DNA of 23,917 bases. Origin: an uncultured Lachnospiraceae bacterium (GTDB taxonomy: Bacteria > Bacillota > Clostridia > Lachnospirales > Lachnospiraceae). The position numbers were made by a program, and so were the translations under genes. The stretch covers positions 1 to 23,917 of the forward strand of contig CAMNWW010000006.1 of the NCBI GenBank assembly GCA_946566415.1, read 5' to 3'. Position 1 is the stretch's first letter, and each line of letters begins with the position of its first letter. The notes under the pieces are model-generated. The model saw only the letters and a program-made list of their open reading frames with translations, searched no databases and was not told the DNA's origin. Below, in pieces: positions 8,161-15,783 of this stretch.

Positions 8161-8865
8161 ATGTTAGGATTTTGGGATTATACAGTAGTGCTCACTTATA
8201 TCAGTTTTGCTTCTTCAGTCACAGGTATGTGCTGTGCGATGGAAGGACATTTGAATTGGGCGGTATTCTTTCTGGCTGTTTCAGGACTTTGCGATATGTT
8301 CGACGGGAAGATCGCGCGGACGAAAAAGGACCGGACGGAGGATGAGAAGAGCTTTGGGATTCAGATTGATTCTCTATGCGACATCGTGTGCTTCGGCATA
8401 CTTCCGATCATTATTTGCTATAAGGCGGGTATGAGATGGTGGTACAGCTTCCCGATCCTGGTATTCTACGGACTGGCAGGAGTCGTCCGTCTTGGATATT
8501 TTAATGTGATGGAGACCAAACGCCAGGCGGAGACAGATGAAGATAAAAAGTATTACCGTGGGCTTCCAATCACATCTATGGCGATTGCGCTTCCCATTTT
8601 GTTTGTTGTCGCGCCTCTTTTGCCGGGGAAACTGGCTTTCCATGCAGCGCTTCACATTGTGGTGCTGGCCGTAGGTATCCTTTTTATTACAAATTTTAAA
8701 GTCCGCAAACTGAATACAGTACAGTTGTTTGTGCTTGTGGCAGTAGTTGCCCTGGCAGTCCTGATTATGGTGCTGGCGGGAAGAAGCTTTTGGTATTATA
8801 TGCACCGTCGTATGGCGAAAGGAGGAGGGGTATGTATCTTGCAGCGGATCGCAAACGGAAGGTAA
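8161..8865 (+). CDS. pssA: CDP-alcohol phosphatidyltransferase, probable phosphatidylserine synthase
   Basis: A 234-residue membrane enzyme that most likely joins CDP-diacylglycerol and serine to give phosphatidylserine. The family signature is complete: D45, D48-G49, A52-R53, then G66, D70 and D74 (CDMFDGKIAR and FGIQIDSLCD). Several hydrophobic segments fill the remainder. The ribosome binding site is AGAGGGGAG, about 10 nt before ATG 8161. The identity as the serine-specific enzyme, rather than another CDP-alcohol transferase, follows from the phosphatidylserine decarboxylase gene that overlaps its end. The last residues (from about 215) may be under relaxed constraint because they encode the start of that gene in another frame. 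Confidence 0.9.
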   Translation: MLGFWDYTVVLTYISFASSVTGMCCAMEGHLNWAVFFLAVSGLCDMFDGKIARTKKDRTEDEKSFGIQIDSLCDIVCFGILPIIICYKAGMRWWYSFPILVFYGLAGVVRLGYFNVMETKRQAETDEDKKYYRGLPITSMAIALPILFVVAPLLPGKLAFHAALHIVVLAVGILFITNFKVRKLNTVQLFVLVAVVALAVLIMVLAGRSFWYYMHRRMAKGGGVCILQRIANGR

Positions 8866-9698
8866 AGACCGAAAATTCGGCACAGGACCGTCTTCTGGAG
8901 GCTCTGTATGGGCATTGGTATGGACGTATTTTGTTAAAGCCGTTAGTCTCGCCGGCATTTTCCCGGCTGGGAGGAAGAGTTTTGGACTCCAGAGCATCCA
9001 CGATCTTGATTTGTCCGTTCATCCGGAACCATTCTATTGATATGTCCGAGTATGTGCCGAAGAAATATACATCTTACAACGATTTTTTTAAGAGGGAGAT
9101 GAAGAAGGAGGCCAGGAAAGTAGACGCGGCGGGCGATGTTTTAGTCAGCCCCTGCGACAGTCGGGTAACGGCCGCGAGAATTACGGAAGAAAGTGTATTT
9201 TCAATCAAACAGACCCAATATACAGTAAAAAGTCTCCTCAGGAACCGCAGGCTGGCGGAAGGATTTGCGGGCGGTTATTTATGGATATTCCGGCTGTGTG
9301 TCGAAGATTACCATCATTATATTTATGTCGACGACGGATATATATCCAGGAATGTCCATATTCCAGGCATTTTCCATACGGTGAACCCGGCGGCGGGGGA
9401 CAGGCTGCCGATCTATAAGGAGAATACGAGAGAGTACGCACTTCTCCGTTCCGCCAATTTCGGTCCGGTGATCCAGATGGAAGTTGGAGCTATGTTGGTC
9501 GGGAAGATTGAGAACAGTCCTGGGAGGAAGGAAGTCCGGCGGGGAGAGGAAAAGGGATGTTTCGCTTTCGGCGGTTCGACGGTTATCCTTATGACGCAGA
9601 AGGGCAGAGTTTGTCCTGATGAAGATATTCTTAGAAATTCAGAGCTGGGAATAGAGACAAAAGTAAAGCTTGGAGAACAGGTTGGAAAACGCCCTTAA
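8832..9698 (+). CDS. psd: Phosphatidylserine decarboxylase proenzyme
   Basis: A 288-residue pyruvoyl enzyme that converts phosphatidylserine to phosphatidylethanolamine. The start at 8832 is chosen because GGAGGAGGGG lies immediately upstream and because it gives only a 34-bp overlap with pssA; an upstream in-frame start at 8790 has no such site. The self-cleavage motif is FGGST, with S249 as the pyruvoyl-forming serine (LGST or GGST in the family). Candidate triad partners are D109 in SPCDSR and H162 in EDYHHY. The N-terminal region resembles the longer clostridial-type enzymes. The stop codon lies inside the stem of the operon terminator. Phosphatidylethanolamine is made by only part of the Firmicutes, so the pair is informative about the membrane. 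Confidence 0.95.
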   Translation: MYLAADRKRKVKTENSAQDRLLEALYGHWYGRILLKPLVSPAFSRLGGRVLDSRASTILICPFIRNHSIDMSEYVPKKYTSYNDFFKREMKKEARKVDAAGDVLVSPCDSRVTAARITEESVFSIKQTQYTVKSLLRNRRLAEGFAGGYLWIFRLCVEDYHHYIYVDDGYISRNVHIPGIFHTVNPAAGDRLPIYKENTREYALLRSANFGPVIQMEVGAMLVGKIENSPGRKEVRRGEEKGCFAFGGSTVILMTQKGRVCPDEDILRNSELGIETKVKLGEQVGKRP

Positions 9699-9723
9699 AC
9701 AGTTAATGTTCAAGGGCGTTTTT
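9686..9723 (+). terminator. Rho-independent terminator of the lipid operon
   Basis: AAAACGCCCTT (9686-9696) pairs with AAGGGCGTTTT (9712-9722) around a 15-base loop that can form a short inner AAC/GTT stem, with a T-run at its end. It begins inside the last codons of psd, and its T-run abuts the next operator. Confidence 0.85.
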
Positions 9724-9760
9724 GTCAAGTCGTTGACAATCGTTTAAAAAATATTATAAT
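9722..9760 (+). promoter_or_regulatory. Consensus promoter with an overlapping Rex-like palindrome
   Basis: A perfect -35 TTGACA (9733-9738) and a perfect -10 TATAAT (9755-9760) are 16 nt apart. The perfect palindrome TTGTCAA-GTCG-TTGACAA (9722-9739) overlaps the -35, and another TTGACAA half lies at 9766-9772. The known Rex box is TTGTTAA-N4-TTAACAA, so this differs at one symmetrical position per half. Repression by the NADH/NAD+ sensor Rex, or by a related redox repressor, is the natural reading. Confidence 0.7.
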
Positions 9761-9803
9761 AAAATTTGACAAATACATTCGGAAAAGGAGAGGAGAAAAA
9801 GCT

Positions 9804-12374
9804 ATGAAATACGTAATTCTCGGCGGCGTAGCCGCTGGAACAAAGGCTGCGGCAAAGTTAAAACGCTGCGACAGGAAGGCGGAAGTGAAGATTTTTACAA
9901 AGAGCCAGGATATTTCTTACGCGGGCTGCGGGCTGCCTTACTATATTGGCGGGGATATCCCGGACAGAGCGTCGCTGATCGTTAATTCTCCGGAAAAATA
10001 TGCGGCCCTTACCGGAGCGGAGGTATACACAGGAAACGAAGCTGTCGGTGTAGACGCAAAGAGCAAGACTGTGACGATCCGTAAGGCGTCCGGCGAGACG
10101 TTTGAAGAAGGGTATGATAAGCTGATCATTGCGACCGGCGCCGTTCCGTTCGTGCCGCGGGTTGACGGTGTAGACAAGGAGGGCGTGTTCTGTGTCCGTA
10201 CCCCTGACGACGCGGTGAACACTCGGGAGTACATAGAGAAAAATCACTGCCGGAAAGCGGTAGTGTGCGGCGCAGGCTTCATAGGTCTTGAGGTTGCGGA
10301 GAATTTGACGGCGCAGGGACTTAATGTGACAGTGATCGATATGGCGCCCCAGATCATGCCGAACGCATTCGATACGGAAATGGCGGATTACGCGAAACGC
10401 CAACTGAAAGCTGCCGGGATGCGGGTTCTGACATCAACCAGCCTTAAGGGTATCCGAGGAGAATCGTATGCAGAGGGTGTGGAGACGGATAACGGTTTCC
10501 TCGCAGCAGACCTGGTGGTTATGGCGATCGGCGTGCGTCCGGCGACAGATTTCCTGAAAGAATCAGGGATTGAGATGTTCAAGGGGACGATTTTAACGAA
10601 CGAGCAGCTCCAGACGAATCTTTCAGACATCTATGCTGTGGGCGACTGCGCGATGGTGAAGAATGCTCTTACGGGCGAGGGTCAGTGGTCGGCAATGGGT
10701 TCGACGGCCAATATCGCGGCGCGCGTTCTTGCGAAACGGCTAAACGGAGCTCCCGGCTGCTACGGCGGATGTATGGGGACGGGTGTCGTGCGTCTTCTGC
10801 CTACATTGAACGGCGGAAGGACCGGACTTACAGAAGAACAGGCGAAGAAGGCTGGATACGACGCAGTGTCTGCCGTCGCGGTTCTTGATGATAAAGCGCA
10901 TTATTATCCGGGGGCGTCGTCTTTTATTGTGAAAATGACTGCAGACCGGAAGACTAGGAAGCTGCTGGGCATCCAGGTGCTTGGAGCGGGCGCTGTGGAT
11001 AAGATGACGGATATTGCGGTCACCGGGATTTCGCAGGGCATGAAGGTTGACGACTTCGATACGCTTGATTTTGCATATGCGCCGCCGTTCTCAACGGCGA
11101 TCCATCCGTTTGTCACAGCCTGCTACATATTAGAGAATAAACTGGACGGTCTTCTGGAGAGCATGTCTCCGGCAGAGTACGCGGCAGGCGCGGCAAAGGG
11201 ATATACGGTAATCGACGTACAGCCAAGCGCGGCGATTCCGAATGCGCGCTGGGTGGATCTGACGAAAGTGACATCTCCTATTGAGGGACTTGAGAAGGAT
11301 GAGAAGATCCTTCTGGTATGCGCGAAAGGCAAACGCGGGTATTTCCTGCAGAACAGGCTGAAAGCGCTGGGATATACGAACACGCTGGTCCTGGAAGGCG
11401 GTGTGACCTTTAATGAAGTAAAGGTGCAAAGAAGCGGCGGGAAATTATCCCCGGAAGAAATCAAGAGAGTAAAAGGGCTAGGATGCCTGCAGGATAAGAG
11501 GTATGACGATGTATTTAACGTACGTGTCATCACAAGGAACGGAAAAATCACGGCAAAGGAGCAGAAGAAGATCGCGGAGGCCGCGGAACGTTTCGGCTCC
11601 GGAGAGGTGACAATGACAACACGCCTTACACTGGAAATCCAGGGGGTTCCGTATGACAATCTGGACGGTGTGATGGAGTTCCTTGAAGAGGCAGGCCTTG
11701 AGACAGGCGGAACAGGGTCAAAGGTGCGCCCGGTCGTGTCCTGCAAAGGTACGACCTGCCAGTACGGGCTTATTGATACGTTTGCGCTTTCCGAGAAAAT
11801 GCATGACTTGTATTATACAGGATACCACGGAATCTCCCTTCCGCACAAATTTAAGATCGCGGTTGGAGGATGTCCGAACAACTGTGTAAAACCGGATCTG
11901 AACGACCTGGGCATCGTAGGACAGAGAGTTCCGGAAATCGATCTGGAAAAATGCCGGGGCTGTAAAGTGTGCCAGGTCGAGAACGCATGTCCGATCCACG
12001 TAGCAAGGGTCGAGGACGGGAAGATGCGGATTAACGAGACAGACTGCAACCATTGCGGGCGCTGCGTCGGCAAATGTCCGTTTGGCGCTGTGAACGAGTC
12101 GGTATCCGGTTATAAAGTTTATATTGGCGGGCGCTGGGGCAAGAAAGTCGCCGAAGGCCGGCCGCTGGATAAAATATTTACATCGGAAGAGGAAGTCGTG
12201 GATGTTGTAGAGCGCGCGATTCTGTTCTTCCGTGACGAAGGCGAGTCAGGAGAGCGCTTTGCAGATACGATCGCTCGTCTGGGATTTGATTATGTGCAGG
12301 ATAAACTTCTGAACAGTAAGATTGACAGGGAAGCCATCCTGAAGAAAAACGTGGTTGGCGGCGCGACCTGCTAG
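9804..12374 (+). CDS. Multidomain CoA-disulfide reductase-rhodanese-sulfite/nitrite reductase-ferredoxin protein
   Basis: An 856-residue cytoplasmic redox protein with four parts. Residues 1-445 are an FAD/NAD(P)H CoA-disulfide reductase: a GGVAAGT dinucleotide motif at 7-13, catalytic C42 in YAGCGLPYYIGG, a second nucleotide motif GAGFIGLE (156-163), and DIYAVGDCA (275-283). Residues about 455-540 are a rhodanese domain with C506 in LLVCAKGKRG. Residues about 560-705 resemble a siroheme sulfite/nitrite reductase, with C647-x4-C652 and C690-x3-C694 (GGCPNNC) as likely [4Fe-4S]-siroheme ligands. Residues 715-765 hold two ferredoxin clusters (C717, C720, C723, C729 and C748, C751, C754, C758). 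One protein could therefore pass electrons from NAD(P)H through FAD and Fe-S centres to a sulfur substrate. The promoter is consensus with a Rex-like site; the ribosome binding site is AGGAGAGGAG. The substrate is unproven. Confidence 0.92.
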   Translation: MKYVILGGVAAGTKAAAKLKRCDRKAEVKIFTKSQDISYAGCGLPYYIGGDIPDRASLIVNSPEKYAALTGAEVYTGNEAVGVDAKSKTVTIRKASGETFEEGYDKLIIATGAVPFVPRVDGVDKEGVFCVRTPDDAVNTREYIEKNHCRKAVVCGAGFIGLEVAENLTAQGLNVTVIDMAPQIMPNAFDTEMADYAKRQLKAAGMRVLTSTSLKGIRGESYAEGVETDNGFLAADLVVMAIGVRPATDFLKESGIEMFKGTILTNEQLQTNLSDIYAVGDCAMVKNALTGEGQWSAMGSTANIAARVLAKRLNGAPGCYGGCMGTGVVRLLPTLNGGRTGLTEEQAKKAGYDAVSAVAVLDDKAHYYPGASSFIVKMTADRKTRKLLGIQVLGAGAVDKMTDIAVTGISQGMKVDDFDTLDFAYAPPFSTAIHPFVTACYILENKLDGLLESMSPAEYAAGAAKGYTVIDVQPSAAIPNARWVDLTKVTSPIEGLEKDEKILLVCAKGKRGYFLQNRLKALGYTNTLVLEGGVTFNEVKVQRSGGKLSPEEIKRVKGLGCLQDKRYDDVFNVRVITRNGKITAKEQKKIAEAAERFGSGEVTMTTRLTLEIQGVPYDNLDGVMEFLEEAGLETGGTGSKVRPVVSCKGTTCQYGLIDTFALSEKMHDLYYTGYHGISLPHKFKIAVGGCPNNCVKPDLNDLGIVGQRVPEIDLEKCRGCKVCQVENACPIHVARVEDGKMRINETDCNHCGRCVGKCPFGAVNESVSGYKVYIGGRWGKKVAEGRPLDKIFTSEEEVVDVVERAILFFRDEGESGERFADTIARLGFDYVQDKLLNSKIDREAILKKNVVGGATC

Positions 12375-13474
12375 TCCGGCAGGCTGCGGCAGTAGGCGAC
12401 GATCAGATCTGTTATATGCCCATAGCTCTGCACTCCGTCGGACTGTCCGTTTGCTTTTAAGTAACTGTCGTTGATCTGGTTGGAGACTTCGGCGATTTTT
12501 CCGTCATATCTGCGCCAGAAAGCATTGTTGGCCGAAAGATCAGATTTAACGTTGTCCTGAAGCAAATCATAAAGCTTACGATAGGATTCATAGTCGGCGC
12601 GGTAGAGCTGGTTCGTGGCATAGAGCCAGCCGAGAAGATAGCCGCTGTACTGGAATTCGATACTGTCAGAATGAATGCAGGCGAGGAAGGCAATGAAATT
12701 GGCTTCCTCCTCTTGCATGAAACCGCAAAGATGCGACAGTTCATGACAGGCGGTAAAAGGAAGATTATATTCTACCATAGCGCTGTTGTAGTTTGCTTCT
12801 ATGGTGAATGGGGAATAGATTCCGCTGAGATTTTGTATGGATAATATGTAAGGGACGGTAAGCCCTTTTGGACGGGGGTAGGAGCCGTCTATTTCTTTGT
12901 AAATTGTTCCCAGGTGTTCCATGGCGGACACGGCAAGCATCGGCACGTCGCTGCCCATAAGAGCGGTTCCGTCTTTTGCCCGGGCGACCTGCGGGGCGAG
13001 AGCGTTGACCTGCTCGGTCAGATATGTACAAACCGCCGTAAGTTCTTCGGCGTCGTAAGGGTAAGTCTTGATTTGAGCAGATTCGGAGAAAGAGACATGG
13101 TTATAATTAATGCCGCAGTTTACAGTATAACTAAAAAAAAGAACAGACGCCGCAAGAAGGCAGTTCGCGCCGAAAGAAATCCAATCCTTTCGTCCGGCAT
13201 TTTTGGAAAACGACCTTAAGGTCAAACGAAAGAACAGGAAAAAGAACCCAAGGATCAGAAAATAAAGGCCGATTTCGGAAACAGAGAAAGGAAATATCCC
13301 AAAAAAGCGGCCGACGACGTTTACTAATCCTTTGTAAATGTAACGAACATACCAATCGGCAAAGGCGCTGGAAAAACGGGCTGCAAAAAGCAGTATAAGG
13401 CTTGCGGCCAGAAGAAGGACGCTGACAGCGGCCTTCCTGTAGTTATGGGATGTACGGGGCGTTGTGTCTGCCAT
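12371..13474 (-). CDS. DUF3810-family membrane protein with an HExxH motif
   Basis: A 367-residue protein of the DUF3810 family. Three N-terminal hydrophobic segments (about 15-34, 62-83 and 104-120) anchor it, followed by a large domain probably outside the membrane. That domain contains HELSH (244-248), a few residues before EEEANF (255-260). An HExxH plus a downstream glutamate is what a zinc metallopeptidase would need, but peptidase activity has not been established for this family as far as I know. Its stop overlaps the convergent redox gene by four bases, with no terminator between them. The ATG at 13474 is preceded on its strand by AAAGGAGA. Confidence 0.85.
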   Translation of the reverse strand: MADTTPRTSHNYRKAAVSVLLLAASLILLFAARFSSAFADWYVRYIYKGLVNVVGRFFGIFPFSVSEIGLYFLILGFFFLFFRLTLRSFSKNAGRKDWISFGANCLLAASVLFFSYTVNCGINYNHVSFSESAQIKTYPYDAEELTAVCTYLTEQVNALAPQVARAKDGTALMGSDVPMLAVSAMEHLGTIYKEIDGSYPRPKGLTVPYILSIQNLSGIYSPFTIEANYNSAMVEYNLPFTACHELSHLCGFMQEEEANFIAFLACIHSDSIEFQYSGYLLGWLYATNQLYRADYESYRKLYDLLQDNVKSDLSANNAFWRRYDGKIAEVSNQINDSYLKANGQSDGVQSYGHITDLIVAYCRSLPD

Positions 13475-13501
13475 GAAGAGGTCTCCTTTCCCGTGAATTT
13501 A

Positions 13502-13557
13502 ATCGCCTATCCGGCGATCGTTTTATAAAGTATACCACACGGTTAAGGGAGAGTAAA
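13502..13557 (-). promoter_or_regulatory. Promoter and leader hairpin of the DUF3810 gene
   Basis: On the minus strand, TTTACT (13557 to 13552) and TATACT (13534 to 13529) are 17 nt apart. The transcribed leader then has a perfect 6-bp hairpin, ATCGCC/GGCGAT (13502-13518), upstream of the ribosome binding site. Confidence 0.55.
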
Positions 13558-13624
13558 GCAGGCAAAGGCTGGGAAGAGGGATGCGGGGGATTTGACTTGG
13601 CGGTGGAAGAAAAGAGGAAAATAT

Positions 13625-14827
13625 ATGGAACAGGCTGTTGTGACACTAAAAAAGGGTGGGGGACGCCTCCTGAAATCGGGCGGGGCGTGGATTTTTGATA
13701 ACGAGATTGCATCTGTCACTGGGGATGTGCCGGACGGGGATATCGTCTGTGTACAGGATTTTGACGGGTACGGGCTTGGGAGCGGGTTTATCAATTCTCA
13801 TTCAAAGATTCGGGTGAGGATGATGACAAGGAAACCAGGGCAGAAGGTGGACGACGCTTTCCTGCGGATGCGAGTGCACAGCGCGTGGGAGTACAGGAAG
13901 AAAACAGTAGATACCGATAGCTGCCGGGTCATCTTTGGAGAGGCAGATTTCCTGCCGGGCCTGGTCGTGGATAAGTTCGCGGATATTTTGGTGGTACAGT
14001 CCCTGGCTCTTGGCATCGACAGGATGAAGGAGACTATCATCGGACTTCTAAAGGAAGAGATGGAAAAGGATGGGATCAAAATACGCGGCGTATATGAAAG
14101 AAGCGACGCAAAGGTACGCCTTCAGGAAGGGATGGAGCTTCGGAAAGGATTTATCGGACCAGAGTTTAATACGCGTGTGGAAATCAAAGAAAACGGCGTC
14201 CGATATATTGTGGATGTAAAGGAGGGACAGAAGACGGGATTCTTCCTGGATCAGAAATATAACCGGAGGGCAGTCCAAAGACTGTGTAAAGACGCCCGCG
14301 TGCTGGACTGTTTTACCCACACAGGCTCTTTTGCGCTTAATGCGGGATATGCCGGGGCAAAGAGTGTGCTTGGGGTGGACGCGTCGGAGCTGGGAGTGGA
14401 GCAGGCAAGGGAGAACGCGCGTCTGAACCGTCTTGAAGACAGAGTGAAATTTGTGTGCAGGGATGTGTTTGAACTGCTTCCTGAACTGGAGGAGAAGAAA
14501 GAGGAGTTCGATGTGGTTATTTTGGATCCGCCTGCGTTTACCAAATCAAGAAGTTCGGTGAAAAACGCAGTAAAAGGATACCGGGAAATTAACTTGAGGG
14601 GCATGAAGCTGATACGGGACGGCGGCTATCTGGCGACCTGCTCCTGTTCACACTTTATGACGCCGGATTTATTCACGCAGACCATCGCCCAGGCGGCGAG
14701 ACAAGCGCATAAGAGGCTTCGCCAGGTAGAATACCGGACGCAGGCGCCGGATCATCCGATCTTATGGTCCGCGGACGAGTCCTATTATCTAAAATTTTAT
14801 ATTTTCCAGGTTTGCGAGGAAAAATAA
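13625..14827 (+). CDS. RlmI-like class I SAM-dependent rRNA methyltransferase
   Basis: A 400-residue protein. Residues about 1-75 form a PUA-type RNA-binding domain, and the rest a Rossmann methyltransferase. The SAM-binding motif is VLDCFTHTGSFALNAG (227-242), an acidic VDAS follows at 251-254, the catalytic-type motif is ILDPPAF (299-305), and CSCSH is at 339-343. The architecture matches RlmI, which methylates a 23S rRNA cytosine (m5C1962 in E. coli), although many clostridial members are untested. The start at 13625 is preferred over an in-frame TTG at 13592 because AAAGAGGA lies just upstream and the protein then begins with the usual PUA strand. No promoter stands out. The following DsbA-like gene has its own promoter, so the two are probably not one operon. 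Confidence 0.9.
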   Translation: MEQAVVTLKKGGGRLLKSGGAWIFDNEIASVTGDVPDGDIVCVQDFDGYGLGSGFINSHSKIRVRMMTRKPGQKVDDAFLRMRVHSAWEYRKKTVDTDSCRVIFGEADFLPGLVVDKFADILVVQSLALGIDRMKETIIGLLKEEMEKDGIKIRGVYERSDAKVRLQEGMELRKGFIGPEFNTRVEIKENGVRYIVDVKEGQKTGFFLDQKYNRRAVQRLCKDARVLDCFTHTGSFALNAGYAGAKSVLGVDASELGVEQARENARLNRLEDRVKFVCRDVFELLPELEEKKEEFDVVILDPPAFTKSRSSVKNAVKGYREINLRGMKLIRDGGYLATCSCSHFMTPDLFTQTIAQAARQAHKRLRQVEYRTQAPDHPILWSADESYYLKFYIFQVCEEK

Positions 14828-14855
14828 AGATTTGTGCATAATGAAATTTTGTTTA

Positions 14856-14884
14856 TTGTTGTCCGGAATGTCCGGTGATATGAT
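14856..14884 (+). promoter_or_regulatory. Promoter of the DsbA-like gene with an internal dyad
   Basis: TTGTTG (14856-14861) and TATGAT (14879-14884) are 17 nt apart. Between them lies CCGGA-ATG-TCCGG (14863-14875), which can also be read as two TGTCCGG direct repeats 9 bp apart. This is a plausible operator, but no regulator is identified. Confidence 0.5.
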
Positions 14885-14907
14885 GGAAAAAAAGGAGGAC
14901 TTCAGAA

Positions 14908-15525
14908 ATGCAGGCGGCAATAAGCATTAAATTTTTTATGGATTATATCTGTGAATGGTGTTTTTTGGGATACGGGATACTGAAAAAACTGCGCGGAAAA
15001 TATGATTTTGACCTGGAGATATATCCTCTGGAAATCCATCCTGATACTCCGCCGGACGGAATGCCAATGAGCTGGCACGTCCATAATAAAAAGCGGTGGG
15101 TCGACCAGCTCAACCAACTGGGGGAACGGTACGGGATTCATCTGAAAAATAAAGAAATTTTTGCAAATACAAGAAATGCCTTGATTGCCGGTCAGTATGC
15201 AAAGACGGTCGGAAAAGCGGAAGAATACACGGAGGCGCTATGGAAGGCATACATGGTGGAGGGGAACAATATCAGCGGGAAAAAAGCAGTAGAAGAGATC
15301 GCCTGCGGGATCGGGATTATGCCCGGACAATTGCAGGAAGCGTATACAGATTCGGTTTACGGCTGCGCCCTGGCGAGAAATCAGCAGTATCAGCAGGCGT
15401 TTGGGACAGACCAGGTCCCGGCTTTTGTAGTAAATGAAAAATATATTATGATCGGCGCGCAATCTGCGGATACATGGGAAAAATTGTTTCAGAAACTAAA
15501 GGAAGAGCAGAATTGCATGTCATAG
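14908..15525 (+). CDS. FrnE/DsbA-family thiol-disulfide oxidoreductase
   Basis: A 205-residue cytoplasmic protein of the DsbA superfamily, FrnE-like branch. The active-site CEWC is at residues 15-18, the helical insertion occupies about 50-150, and the cis-proline loop is VPAF (170-173), followed by a GAQ-type C-terminal strand. No signal peptide is present, as in other FrnE-like proteins, so it should act on cytosolic thiols, possibly under oxidative stress. AAAAAGGAGGAC lies about 8 nt before ATG 14908. It is a single-gene unit with its own promoter and a good terminator. The substrate is unknown. Confidence 0.9.
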   Translation: MQAAISIKFFMDYICEWCFLGYGILKKLRGKYDFDLEIYPLEIHPDTPPDGMPMSWHVHNKKRWVDQLNQLGERYGIHLKNKEIFANTRNALIAGQYAKTVGKAEEYTEALWKAYMVEGNNISGKKAVEEIACGIGIMPGQLQEAYTDSVYGCALARNQQYQQAFGTDQVPAFVVNEKYIMIGAQSADTWEKLFQKLKEEQNCMS

Positions 15526-15536
15526 TTCGTAAAAGG

Positions 15537-15569
15537 CTGATGACGGGAATACCCGGCATCAGTTTTTTT
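15537..15569 (+). terminator. Rho-independent terminator of the DsbA-like gene
   Basis: CTGATGACGGG (15537-15547) pairs with CCCGGCATCAG (15552-15562) with one mismatch around an AATA loop, followed by seven Ts. Confidence 0.9.
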
Positions 15570-15623
15570 GCGTAGAAGATGCCGCTTTAAAAAGTAAGCA
15601 AGTTTAGAATTAGTACATTTGTG

Positions 15624-15640
15624 AAAAATGTAACATTTTT
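15624..15640. promoter_or_regulatory. 17-bp palindrome, candidate operator of the reductase operon
   Basis: AAAAATGT-A-ACATTTTT is a perfect inverted repeat with one central base, about 200 bp upstream of the transporter gene. A similar AAAAATGTA half occurs upstream of the TetR-type gene at about 21333-21341. It is a good candidate for the binding site of that regulator; this is an inference. Confidence 0.5.
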
Positions 15641-15750
15641 GGGTATATGAAATAATGTGTGAATTGAAAAGAAAAGTGTCCTTGAATAGACTATAAGCAT
15701 AAAAAAAATACAGAAATTGAGTATTCTTTATTGAAAATGCCGAGAAACGT

Positions 15751-15783
15751 CCTGGGAAAGCGTGATATACCGGCTTTCCCCGG
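15751..15783 (+). promoter_or_regulatory. Stable hairpin in the leader of the transporter gene
   Basis: CCTGGGAAAGC (15751-15761) pairs with GCTTTCCCCGG (15773-15783) with one mismatch and an 11-base loop. No T-run follows, so it is not a simple terminator. It lies about 50 nt before the start codon and does not match a riboswitch class that I recognise. Confidence 0.4.

Noticed and set aside
8374..8997. 207-residue minus-strand open frame over pssA and psd
   Set aside because: Antisense to two recognised genes; no family likeness and no ribosome binding site.
11123..11746. 207-residue minus-strand open frame inside the redox gene
   Set aside because: It lies wholly within the rhodanese to siroheme region of a well-supported plus-strand protein and has Ser/Pro-rich shadow composition.
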